Counted from the first letter of the stretch, positions 1 through 6,295 are shown. The stretch: 6,681 nt of DNA from Candidatus Magasanikiibacteriota bacterium (GCA_026396535.1 JAPLWP010000045.1:1-6681); one strand, 5' to 3'. Numbers and translations are program-made. Notes: generated by a model not told the origin, from the sequence alone.

Positions 1-1052
1 GTGAAATTGGATATGTTGTGACCGGTCTCAAAGAAGTCCGCGACTGTCGCGTGGGCGATACTATCACCACACTTAATTCCGAAAAAACCGGCGTAGCCAA
101 AGAATCTTTGCCTGGCTATAAAGAAGTAAAACCAATGGTATATGCCGGCATCTTTCCCAACGAAGGTGATGGCTATGAACAATTACGCGATGCAATTGAC
201 CGTCTCAAACTTAGCGACTCAGCGCTGATCTACGAACCGGAACATTCTCAAGCTTTGGGTTTTGGTTTCCGTTGTGGATTTTTGGGAATGTTGCATTTGG
301 ATATTTTTCAAGAACGTCTCAAACGTGAATTTAATTTGGAAGTAGTAATCACGGTACAAAGCGTAGCCTATAAAATAGAAAAAACTAACGGAGATAAATT
401 GACCATTCACAGTCCACAAGAAATGCCCGAACCAAACCACGTCACTGAAATTGCTGAACCGTGGATGACGCTAGATATTATTACTCCTCAAGATTATGTC
501 GGCAACGTGATGGGATTAATTTCCGAACGTCGTGGCCGTTATGTGAATACTGAATACCTCAGCACCGGCAGTGATCAGCGCGCTCTTTTGCATTATCAAA
601 TTCCTTTGGCAGCTTTGGTTACTGATTTTTACGATAAACTAAAAACTGTCACTTCCGGATATGCTTCTATGAACTACGAATTAATCGGCTATGAAAAAAC
701 CGATGTGGCAAAAATTGATATTTTGGTCGGTGAAGAACCGGTAGAAGCCCTAGCCACTCTCGTCTGGCGCGAAGACGCCTTTCATATTGGCAAAAAAATC
801 TGCGAATCCCTAAAAGATAGTTTACCACGCCAACAATTTGAACTAAAAATTCAGGCGGCTATTGGCGGCAAAGTAATCGCTTCGGAACGCCTGGGCGCTT
901 TACGCAAAGATGTTATTGCCAAATTGTATGGTGGCGATGTGACTCGCAAGATGAAGCTACTCGAAAAACAAAAGAAAGGTAAAAAACGCATGATGGCTCA
1001 CAGCAAAGTGGATATTCCGCCAGAAGCTTATTTAGCAGTACTAAAACGATAA
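1..1052 (+). CDS. lepA: Elongation factor 4 (LepA), 5'-truncated by the window edge
   Basis: This is the C-terminal 349 residues of the translational GTPase LepA/EF4, which binds the ribosome and promotes back-translocation or helps ribosome function under stress. The reading frame is open from base 3, and the first residues (EIGYVVTGLKEV) match the domain II region that lies near residue 250 of the roughly 600-residue family. The G domain is therefore outside the window, and the GTG at 18 is an internal valine, not a start. Visible family signatures are the EF-G-like stretch LGFGFRCGFLG (bases 255-287), the ERRGRYVNTEY block near 523-555, and the LepA-specific C-terminal domain from 930, with GGDVTRK, LLEKQKKGKKRM and a VDIPPEAYLAVLK ending. 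The stop is TAA at 1050-1052, and only five bases separate it from the next small gene. The frame is intact and nothing looks unusual. Identification is very secure by recall of the family sequence. Confidence 0.97.
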   Translation, partial: EIGYVVTGLKEVRDCRVGDTITTLNSEKTGVAKESLPGYKEVKPMVYAGIFPNEGDGYEQLRDAIDRLKLSDSALIYEPEHSQALGFGFRCGFLGMLHLDIFQERLKREFNLEVVITVQSVAYKIEKTNGDKLTIHSPQEMPEPNHVTEIAEPWMTLDIITPQDYVGNVMGLISERRGRYVNTEYLSTGSDQRALLHYQIPLAALVTDFYDKLKTVTSGYASMNYELIGYEKTDVAKIDILVGEEPVEALATLVWREDAFHIGKKICESLKDSLPRQQFELKIQAAIGGKVIASERLGALRKDVIAKLYGGDVTRKMKLLEKQKKGKKRMMAHSKVDIPPEAYLAVLKR

Positions 1053-1057
1053 AACAT

Positions 1058-1153
1058 ATGAAACATAAAACAATAAAAAATCTTTGGACGGTTGTAGCAG
1101 TTATCGGTATTATTGCTATGGTGCTGTTTACAATTTTACCATTATTTCAATAA
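1058..1153 (+). CDS. Small single-helix membrane peptide, 31 residues
   Basis: A short open frame starts with ATG five bases after the lepA stop and ends with TAA at 1151-1153. It encodes a basic N-terminus (MKHKTIKNLW) followed by one unbroken hydrophobic stretch, about residues 11-30, ending in LPLFQ. This layout of a positively charged start, one helix and no further domain is what a small inner-membrane peptide would look like. From memory, similar tiny one-helix proteins are common in Patescibacteria genomes, but I cannot name a family or a function. Its position inside the lepA-to-recJ series and its amphipathic design argue that it is real. The next gene's most likely start lies 10 bases beyond its stop. 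No Shine-Dalgarno sequence is visible. Confidence 0.6.
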   Translation: MKHKTIKNLWTVVAVIGIIAMVLFTILPLFQ

Positions 1154-1163
1154 TTATAAATTT

Positions 1164-1553
1164 GTGAAAATACTTCGCCAATACCAATTGGATATTATTT
1201 TTCTTTTTTTAGCCATATTATTTTTCTTGTTGGCGTTTTTTTACGCTCTAAAATATATGGGCGTAGACCCACATGATTATGAATGGTATACAGCTCTGCC
1301 ACTAATCATTTTTTATCTGACATACACACTGCGACTACGTGACAAAATAGCTATCACTGACCGACGCGCCTTAACTACCAAATCCATGCTGTACTGGATA
1401 GCTCTAGGAGTATCACTGTTTAGTTCTTACGCCACTCCTATTTCAGCCAAAGACTACTGGTCATTGAACGTTTTATATCTTATATTTAGTTTATTGTTGG
1501 CTGATTCTTATTGGGATTTTAAAAAGATGACGCTGAAAGATTTCAAAAAATAA
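1164..1553 (+). CDS. Four-helix membrane protein of unknown function
   Basis: This is a 129-residue protein when started at the GTG at 1164, which is preferred because the frame upstream of it overlaps the 31-residue peptide and would add a Cys/His-rich non-hydrophobic leader from a TTG at 1113. Four hydrophobic segments are visible at about residues 10-31, 43-57, 74-93 and 98-115. The loop between the second and third (LRLRDKIAITDRRALTTK) is basic and probably cytoplasmic, and the tail (FKKMTLKDFKK) is also basic. By the positive-inside rule both termini and this loop would face the cytoplasm. I do not recognise a family. The TAA stop is followed after one base by the ATG of the kinase-like gene, so the two are probably co-transcribed and perhaps translationally coupled. 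The start codon choice is uncertain because no ribosome binding site is visible. Confidence 0.75.
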   Translation: MKILRQYQLDIIFLFLAILFFLLAFFYALKYMGVDPHDYEWYTALPLIIFYLTYTLRLRDKIAITDRRALTTKSMLYWIALGVSLFSSYATPISAKDYWSLNVLYLIFSLLLADSYWDFKKMTLKDFKK

Positions 1554-1559
1554 TATGTC
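1545..1559. repeat. 15-base direct repeat, copy 1, at the 5' border of the kinase-like gene
   Basis: The sequence AAAAAATAATATGTC occurs here and again, identically, at 2800-2814. In both places it covers the last lysine codons, the TAA stop, one spacer base and the next ATG with part of the following serine codon. The sequence is A-rich and both genes end in lysines, so coincidence or shared start context is possible. Confidence 0.6.
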
Positions 1560-2808
1560 CGAAAAACCAAGAAATTTAGAATTTCATCATGTGCCGCACG
1601 GAGAACATAATTTTGAATATGAGCCAATTGGTGAATTGGCCGATATTTTTAAAAATGGCGACTACGTAAAAGTAGAGACAATCAAAAACTACGTCCAACA
1701 GATTGTGGAACAGGTAAACCGCAGCACCGATCCGAACGCGCAAAAAGCTTGCGTAATGGATCTGCTGAGAGAAAATAATATAAGAAATCTTCTTGTCCAA
1801 ATAAAAGTGGACGAAAATGATATTGATGAAGTGGAAAAAATGACAATTTATTGGGTTAAAGAAATTAAAAAAAGAATAGTAGAAGAGTTAAAAAAATATC
1901 TTCCGGAGGATATATATTTTTTTGTAACTGAAAAGCACAAGGAACAGATGGGTCACTTTAACAAAAAAAGTACTTTAATAGACACTGGAACAAATAAAGA
2001 ATACTTTTTAAAGGAGGGTACGACTGATTTGGAGACCAAAAAAAATAGGGAGAAATGTTTAAAAAAATTAAGAAACGCACTCGCAAACCTAAAAAATCCC
2101 GATGAAGAAATGCCATTTATTATCGCTCCAAAAGATATAGGCCAAAGCACTCAAGATAATCAAGCCGACAAAAAAACTTTAAGCTATACTTCACAAAAAG
2201 CAGATCTAACGTTAGTAGAAAATATTTTATTGGATAAAATCGATGAGGATAAGTTTGAATACGATATAGAGCTAGCCGAAAATGGTGCCCGTCAAGTTTT
2301 AAACGGAATTTTAGATTGTCTTAAAGGAGCAAAATTCCTGGCCGAAAACAACCTTACTTTGACCGACTTAAATACCGAACCAATTGGAAAAAACTTCGGC
2401 ATCAATAATAAAAATAATAAAGGCTGTTTTTTTGATCTTGACGGATTATTAGAAGTTGATTCTAACATTCACCGAATCGTCGGACCGTCAGAATCAGACG
2501 GGAAACCAATGGTTGACTTATTTGCTCCAGAGTACAGAACATTCTTTAATCAAACCGCTTCCAGAGCCACAACACAATCCATGATTTGGGAAATTGGCAA
2601 CTCCCTTTATCGCCTAGCTGACATTCAAACTATGATAATTTTTGCAACACCAAATTTTTTTAATAAGACAAAAATGATGTTCGTATGGGAAAAAATAAAA
2701 AATTTTAGCGAAAAAATGACCGCTGAAAATCCGACAGATCGACCATCTTTCGATAATTGCATCACTAAATTAGAAGAAATAATCAATAAACTCTCAGATA
2801 AAAAATAA
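1555..2808 (+). CDS. Highly divergent protein-kinase-like fold protein
   Basis: This is a 417-residue soluble protein with no signal peptide or membrane helix. Residues 1-130 or so are charged, mainly helical and unrecognised. From about 140 the order of elements resembles a protein kinase: a candidate beta-3 lysine in EYFLKEG (K153); a lysine-rich helix with E160/E166 in the place of the alpha-C glutamate; a catalytic-loop-like LTDLNTEPIGKN (D271, N280) after a long helix; a DFG-like CFFDLDG (D294-G297); APEY (A324-E326); IWEIGNSLYRL in the place of the subdomain IX W-S-L-G motif; and NPTDRPSF (R396), the partner arginine of the APE glutamate. There is no glycine-rich loop, HRD is TD, and four extra residues sit between D271 and N280. 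It may be a pseudokinase or an active atypical kinase. The substrate is unknown. Its ATG follows the upstream stop by one base. Base composition is more A+T-rich than lepA: 13 G+C in bases 1861-1920, against 31 in 841-900. Confidence 0.8.
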   Translation: MSEKPRNLEFHHVPHGEHNFEYEPIGELADIFKNGDYVKVETIKNYVQQIVEQVNRSTDPNAQKACVMDLLRENNIRNLLVQIKVDENDIDEVEKMTIYWVKEIKKRIVEELKKYLPEDIYFFVTEKHKEQMGHFNKKSTLIDTGTNKEYFLKEGTTDLETKKNREKCLKKLRNALANLKNPDEEMPFIIAPKDIGQSTQDNQADKKTLSYTSQKADLTLVENILLDKIDEDKFEYDIELAENGARQVLNGILDCLKGAKFLAENNLTLTDLNTEPIGKNFGINNKNNKGCFFDLDGLLEVDSNIHRIVGPSESDGKPMVDLFAPEYRTFFNQTASRATTQSMIWEIGNSLYRLADIQTMIIFATPNFFNKTKMMFVWEKIKNFSEKMTAENPTDRPSFDNCITKLEEIINKLSDKK

Positions 2809-2814
2809 TATGTC
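2800..2814. repeat. 15-base direct repeat, copy 2, at the 3' border of the kinase-like gene
   Basis: This is the second identical copy of the repeat at 1545-1559. It joins the end of the kinase-like gene to the start of recJ. Together the two copies bracket the kinase-like gene exactly, so recombination between them would remove that gene and leave the four-helix membrane gene joined in the same way to recJ. Confidence 0.6.
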
Positions 2815-3880
2815 AAAAAAATGGATCATCGCCCCGGCTGTACCGGAAGATTTTTATTCTGAACATCCTGAGCTACCACCCATAGTGTCCAAGCTAATGT
2901 ACAATCGTAATCTGCGAACTCAAACACAAATTGATGAATTTTTGAACCCAGATTATTCTCAAAATATTCATGATCCATTTTTATTTGTGGATATGGAAAA
3001 AGCGGTGGCAATTATTTTTGACTGTATTGAAAAAAATAAAAATATCGTGGTGCATGGCGACTATGATGCCGATGGCGTCTGCGCCGCCACTATTATTATT
3101 AGTTGCCTAAAAAAACTAGGCGCCCAAAATGTATCGGTCTTTCTCCCCCATCGTGAAACCGATGGCTACGGACTAAACCTCAATACCGTAAAAAATTTAA
3201 AAGAAAAAAATACTGATCTGATTATTACTTGTGATTGTGGAGTGAGCAATACCGCCGAAGTAAAATTGGCCAAAGAGCTAGGCATGCAAGTAATCATAAC
3301 TGATCATCACTCTATCCCCGCCCAGACTCCTCCAGCCGACGCTATCATCCACCCCAAGATGCCAAATGAAGTTTATCCCGACAAAACCCTTTGCGGAGGA
3401 GCGGTCGCTTTTAAACTGATTCAAGCTCTTTTAAAAACACATAAAAAAACCAATGAACTTTTGGCTGACGGTCAAACTCACGAAGCTTTTGAAAAATGGC
3501 AGTTGGATTTGGCAGCGATTGCTAGTATTGGCGACATGGTGCCACTGCTAGGCGAATCTCGCACCATCACTCGCTATGGACTGACTGTACTAAACAAAAC
3601 AAAAAATTTAGGACTAAAAAAACTCATGTTTGTTTCTGGTCTTACCGATGAAAACGGTCAGATGAAACGCGGAGAAATAGATGCCGGCACAGTCGGATTT
3701 CAAATTGTACCTCGCATCAATGCCGCCGGACGCATGGATCATGCCAATGTGGCTTTTGCTCTTTTGATGGCAGAAGACGAACACGAAGCGGAAAATTTGG
3801 CCTGGGCCCTAAACCAAAATAATGTAGACCGCCAAAAATTAACTGAGAATTTGGTAGCTCAAGCAATAAAACAGGGGTGA
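2810..3880 (+). CDS. recJ: RecJ single-strand exonuclease, N-terminal DHH part, cut short by a break
   Basis: RecJ degrades single-stranded DNA 5' to 3' in recombination and repair. This fragment contains the DHH phosphoesterase domain with its metal-binding motifs in order: DYDADG (84-89), CDCGVSN (141-147), TDHH (164-167), IHPKM (180-184), IGDMVPL (240-246) and PRINAAGRMD (301-310). The helix LNQNNVDRQKLTENLVAQAI then matches the linker that leads into DHHA1 in E. coli RecJ. The frame ends at TGA 3878-3880 after 356 residues, where the family is usually 560-800 residues long. The rest of the protein continues in another frame, but roughly 50 residues are absent at the junction, so this is probably an inactive product or an assembly fault. 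The ATG follows the TAA of the kinase-like gene by one base. No Shine-Dalgarno sequence is seen. Confidence 0.93.
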   Translation: MSKKWIIAPAVPEDFYSEHPELPPIVSKLMYNRNLRTQTQIDEFLNPDYSQNIHDPFLFVDMEKAVAIIFDCIEKNKNIVVHGDYDADGVCAATIIISCLKKLGAQNVSVFLPHRETDGYGLNLNTVKNLKEKNTDLIITCDCGVSNTAEVKLAKELGMQVIITDHHSIPAQTPPADAIIHPKMPNEVYPDKTLCGGAVAFKLIQALLKTHKKTNELLADGQTHEAFEKWQLDLAAIASIGDMVPLLGESRTITRYGLTVLNKTKNLGLKKLMFVSGLTDENGQMKRGEIDAGTVGFQIVPRINAAGRMDHANVAFALLMAEDEHEAENLAWALNQNNVDRQKLTENLVAQAIKQG

Positions 3881-4454
3881 AATTACTGCTTCTGGTCGTA
3901 GTATTTCTGAATTTAATATGGTCGCGGCGATTCAAAATAATTCAGAATTTTTTGCTAAATTCGGCGGCCATCCTCAGGCTTGCGGATTTACTCTCAAATC
4001 TCTGGATCTACTAGAAGCTTTCAAAAAACGTTTCAATGAAGTAGCGGCTGAACAAACTCAATCTGTAGAATTAGTACCACAAATAAATATTGATTCCGAA
4101 GTAGACCTCGATGATATTAGCTGGCCACTGTACGACCTGCTACAGAAATTTGAACCATTTGGAATGAATAACGAAGAGCCAAAATATGTCGCTCGTGGCC
4201 TCACTATCACCGGTATAATGCCGGTAGGACAAGATGGTAAACATCTTAAACTCATGATCAAACACAATTCACAAATTGTGCGCAAAACAATCGGCTTTGG
4301 TCTAGGAGATATCAACCGCCACAAAGATGATTGGAAAAATACTTTGCACGTTGGAGATAAAATTGATATGGCCTTTTGTGTGGAGGCCAATGAATGGAAC
4401 GGCAATCGTGAACTACAAATGACAATCTTGGATATAAAAAAGAGCGATCAATAG
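3876..4454 (+). pseudogene. recJ: RecJ C-terminal remnant: end of DHHA1 plus OB fold
   Basis: This frame differs from the preceding recJ frame and resumes RecJ homology at GEITASGRSISEF (from 3876), which matches the SGRS segment of the DHHA1 domain. It continues with FAKFGGHPQACG (FGGH at 3960-3971, a DHHA1 motif) and the OB-fold region, with KFEPFGMNNEEP, then GKHLKLMI, and finally VEANEWNGNRELQMTILDIK. The expected segment with the W-x-x-G-V-x-G-I-x-A motif of DHHA1 is missing from both frames. An ATG at 3918 could in principle start a 178-residue protein, but it would lack part of DHHA1 and the whole catalytic domain, so independent function is doubtful. The TAG stop at 4452-4454 lies in the loop and 3' arm of the terminator hairpin. 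I call the remnant RecJ with high confidence. Whether the break is biological or an assembly artefact cannot be decided here. Confidence 0.88.
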
Positions 4455-4475
4455 ATCGCTCTTTTCTTTTTATTT
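4438..4475. terminator. Bidirectional intrinsic terminator overlapping the recJ stop
   Basis: A perfect 12-base-pair inverted repeat has arms at 4438-4449 (AAAAGAGCGATC) and 4454-4465 (GATCGCTCTTTT) around a four-base loop. On the + strand it is followed by TTTTCTTTTTATTTTTTT, and on the - strand by a run of six T (complement of 4436-4441). It lies between two converging genes, so it probably ends both the recJ transcript and the transcript of the YtxH-like gene. The 5' arm encodes the last RecJ residues, and the stop codon spans the loop. Confidence 0.9.
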
Positions 4476-4778
4476 TTTTAGATCTTTTTCCAACTCTTTC
4501 CAACGTTTTTTCAGCTGATGTATCAGGCTATTTTTTACTTCAACAGCCAACTTCCATTTGTCGCCATATTCTTCTACAGCGCGCTCTACTAGAGCGTCAT
4601 ACATTTCTTCAGTTGGTCCTTCGAGTTGTTTAATACTGGATTTCAATTCGTTAAATAAAGGCTCCAAGTGGCTCATGATTTGGGAGCGAACTTCTTTTCC
4701 TTTAGGAGTGAAATTGAGCCAAGTCAAAAATGCTCCTACTGCCCCACCTACCAATAAACCCTTTTTAAAGTTACCCAT
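4470..4778 (-). CDS. YtxH-like small membrane-anchored protein
   Basis: This is a 102-residue protein with an N-terminal hydrophobic segment (about residues 8-24, GLLVGGAVGAFLTWLNF) followed directly by TPKGKEVR. This is the typical arrangement of YtxH-domain proteins: a glycine/alanine-rich helix, then a P-K-x-G-K-E-x-R motif. The remainder is highly charged and probably helical or coiled-coil, ending in WKELEKDLKK. YtxH proteins are associated with general stress and the cell envelope in Bacillus, but their molecular role is not defined. The ATG is at 4776-4778. The gene lies 44 bases after the thioredoxin-fold gene and has a probable promoter of its own in that gap. Its stop is close to the shared terminator. 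No Shine-Dalgarno sequence precedes the ATG. Confidence 0.8.
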   Translation of the reverse strand: MGNFKKGLLVGGAVGAFLTWLNFTPKGKEVRSQIMSHLEPLFNELKSSIKQLEGPTEEMYDALVERAVEEYGDKWKLAVEVKNSLIHQLKKRWKELEKDLKK

Positions 4779-4802
4779 ATATATCGAATTAATTATATTC
4801 CT

Positions 4803-4811
4803 ATTATACCA
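4803..4811 (-). promoter_or_regulatory. Probable extended -10 promoter for the YtxH-like gene
   Basis: The - strand reads TGGTATAAT (complement of 4803-4811), a perfect TATAAT with a TGn extension, 24 bases before the ATG at 4778. Transcription would start near 4796, giving a leader of about 17 bases. No good -35 hexamer is found at 16-18 bases, which an extended -10 element can tolerate. The motif was found by eye only, in an A+T-rich gap where chance matches are possible. Confidence 0.45.
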
Positions 4812-4822
4812 CTAAACTTACT

Positions 4823-5677
4823 TTAAGTCCCACAAGCAGCAGCATTAGTGCCACCACTAGCGCTCACTGTATAGCCAAAGCTTGGTTGGTAAGCAGTATT
4901 AGGCAAAGTCTGCTGACATTCAGCTGGAGCATTGTTGAAAGAAGCACAAATTGCTTGTTTTACAGCTTCGGCAGTGCGTCCTACCCCTTCGGCTTGCACA
5001 CCGTTGATCACCAAAGTCGGAGATCCTTGTACACCGTATTTATCATTGAGATCAGCATTGATTGGGTAAACTGGGTAACGGCCAGACAACCAAGTGGTCT
5101 GATCATTAAATTTGTCCAAGATGCCAAATTTCTTGTTGGTAGCATTAACACAAGAGGTCAGAGAACCAGCGGAAATTCCAGTGCTGGCCAAACAGCCGGC
5201 GGAATCATCTTTACCAGTGAAACATTTCAAATAATCGCGATATTTAGCTGGTTGCTGCTGCTCAATACAATACTGACGAGTATTTTCTTCCACTTCTTTG
5301 AGACCATGCATAGCATAGGAAACAAATTTTACATCAATATCAGCTTTGTCTTTGAGCAAATCCCAAGCTGGCAAGTAAGCTTTTTCCATTTGCAAACCAT
5401 AAGGGCAGTAAGCCATTACAAAAAGTTCTACTTTTGGTTTATCAGCTTTTGGTACTACTGGAGTTGGAGCTTGTTGCTGCTGACCATTGTCAGCTACCTG
5501 AGCAACGCTAGGAGCGCCAGCCAAGTCTTTTTTAGTAGAAGTAAATCCACCTTTAAAATAAACACCAAGCATGACTACAAAACCAACGGTACAAATCACC
5601 AGCACACCGGCTACTAGACCTACAAGCAAAGCGCTTTTAGAATCCAGACTGGCGAAAAAAGACTTTTTTTCTTCCAT
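4823..5677 (-). CDS. Membrane-anchored DsbA/GILT-like thioredoxin-fold protein
   Basis: This is a 284-residue protein with a short cytoplasmic N-terminus, one transmembrane helix (about 17-40), a Gln/Pro/Lys-rich linker (50-80), and an extracytoplasmic thioredoxin-fold domain from about 82. The domain starts with VELFVMAYCPYGLQMEKA, carrying the active-site-like C91-P-Y-G94, and contains a cis-proline motif GSPTLVING (P220). It has nine cysteines: one in the membrane helix (29) and eight outside (91, 137, 152, 162, 176, 244, 254, 282), suggesting several structural disulfides. The usual second active-site cysteine is a glycine, so it may act in thiol-disulfide exchange or isomerisation with a single nucleophile, or use another cysteine to resolve. 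Its likely role is redox folding of exported proteins, and the partner is unknown. It lies 18 bases downstream of the glycosyltransferase-like gene. It is placed by fold and motif, not by a named orthologue. Confidence 0.85.
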   Translation of the reverse strand: MEEKKSFFASLDSKSALLVGLVAGVLVICTVGFVVMLGVYFKGGFTSTKKDLAGAPSVAQVADNGQQQQAPTPVVPKADKPKVELFVMAYCPYGLQMEKAYLPAWDLLKDKADIDVKFVSYAMHGLKEVEENTRQYCIEQQQPAKYRDYLKCFTGKDDSAGCLASTGISAGSLTSCVNATNKKFGILDKFNDQTTWLSGRYPVYPINADLNDKYGVQGSPTLVINGVQAEGVGRTAEAVKQAICASFNNAPAECQQTLPNTAYQPSFGYTVSASGGTNAAACGT

Positions 5678-5680
5678 AGA

Positions 5681-5686
5681 ATTATA
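5681..5686 (-). promoter_or_regulatory. Possible -10 element just before the thioredoxin-fold gene
   Basis: The - strand has TATAAT (complement of 5681-5686) ending three bases before the ATG at 5677. If used, transcription would start at or next to the start codon and give a leaderless message. No convincing -35 element is present, the region is A+T-rich, and the gene may instead be read from upstream. Confidence 0.22.
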
Positions 5687-5695
5687 AAATAAGAG

Positions 5696-6295
5696 TTAAT
5701 TAGTATTAGTTAAAGTTGTATTATTATATACCAAAATAAGATCAGATACAATGTCTGTCTTGTGTATATCTAGCTCATCACTAATTTGTCCCAAAACAAA
5801 GGCTTTTTTATCATTTTTAAGGGTACTTATTCCTCCCCTAGACTGAGACCGTCTATTTACCAAAAAACATACGGCTTTGGCTATGGAAAAAACTTTGGGC
5901 AAATAATATAAATTGTAGAACTTAATAATTAGACTAAAAAAATCCGGTGTTCTGAAATCATTGTGATAAGTCACTACCAAGGCTTTATTAGGATTCGCCT
6001 GCGCCCAGCTGATAATCTGACTCGCAGCTCCAAAAAAAGGACAGTGCAAATTGATGATATCATACCGATCCCAAGAGTTGGCATTTTCAGATATTGGTTG
6101 CTGACCTAGAAATTGACGACTCGGAGCGGTTACGCCTACTTCGGATTCTTCTTTTTTGGTAGTTGTGCCATATTCCAAAGTAATCACCTCGGATTGTAAA
6201 CCAAAATTATTTTCTTCTTCGAGCCAAGCAAACGCTTCGCGGCGAATATCATCAAAATAATTAAAGGCCGATGGAATTATATGCAATACTTTCAT
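5696..6295 (-). CDS. Half-length GT4-type glycosyltransferase (N-terminal domain only)
   Basis: This is a 199-residue protein resembling the N-terminal, acceptor-binding Rossmann domain of GT-B glycosyltransferases of family 4. It begins with a beta strand MKVLHIIPSA, has YDIINLHCPFFG (78-89) where GT4 enzymes have the D-x-x-H-x-H-type segment, and LVVTYHNDFR (106-115) where they have the V-V-T-x-H-D strand. It then runs through the helix KFYNLYYLPKVFSIAKAVCF. GT4 enzymes are usually 350-400 residues, and the C-terminal nucleotide-sugar-binding domain with its E-x7-E motif is absent. The tail after about residue 155 is low in recognisable features and ends TTLTNTN, immediately before the next gene. 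It may be a decayed gene, a remnant, or a stand-alone partner of another subunit. The upstream methyltransferase ends 24 bases before it, so the two are probably one operon, perhaps for surface glycans. No Shine-Dalgarno sequence is visible. Confidence 0.7.
   Translation of the reverse strand: MKVLHIIPSAFNYFDDIRREAFAWLEEENNFGLQSEVITLEYGTTTKKEESEVGVTAPSRQFLGQQPISENANSWDRYDIINLHCPFFGAASQIISWAQANPNKALVVTYHNDFRTPDFFSLIIKFYNLYYLPKVFSIAKAVCFLVNRRSQSRGGISTLKNDKKAFVLGQISDELDIHKTDIVSDLILVYNNTTLTNTN

Noticed and set aside
1084..1113. TTGGAC - 18 bases - TATTAT as a promoter for the four-helix membrane gene
   Set aside because: It lies inside the 31-residue gene, the -35 matches poorly, and the gene spacing already supports co-transcription from upstream.
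1113..1163. TTG at 1113 as the start of the four-helix membrane protein
   Set aside because: It would overlap the 31-residue gene by 41 bases and add a leader with no helix pattern. GTG at 1164 sits directly before the basic residues and first membrane helix.
3878..3880. TGA in recJ read as an amino acid (glycine code of some Patescibacteria)
   Set aside because: Reading through gives only a few non-RecJ residues before a TAG, while RecJ homology continues in a different frame. Recoding does not explain the break.
3866..3880. Programmed ribosomal frameshift at AAAACAGGGGTGA
   Set aside because: A one- or two-base slip cannot restore the roughly 50 residues of DHHA1 missing between the two frames, and no downstream stimulatory structure was seen.
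4058..4405. 115-codon open frame on the - strand within the recJ remnant
   Set aside because: It is a shadow of the strongly conserved RecJ OB-fold frame, with no recognisable features and no promoter.
4886..5617. Long open frame of 243 codons on the + strand
   Set aside because: It is fully antisense to the thioredoxin-fold gene, which has clear motifs. The + frame translation shows no domain-like pattern.
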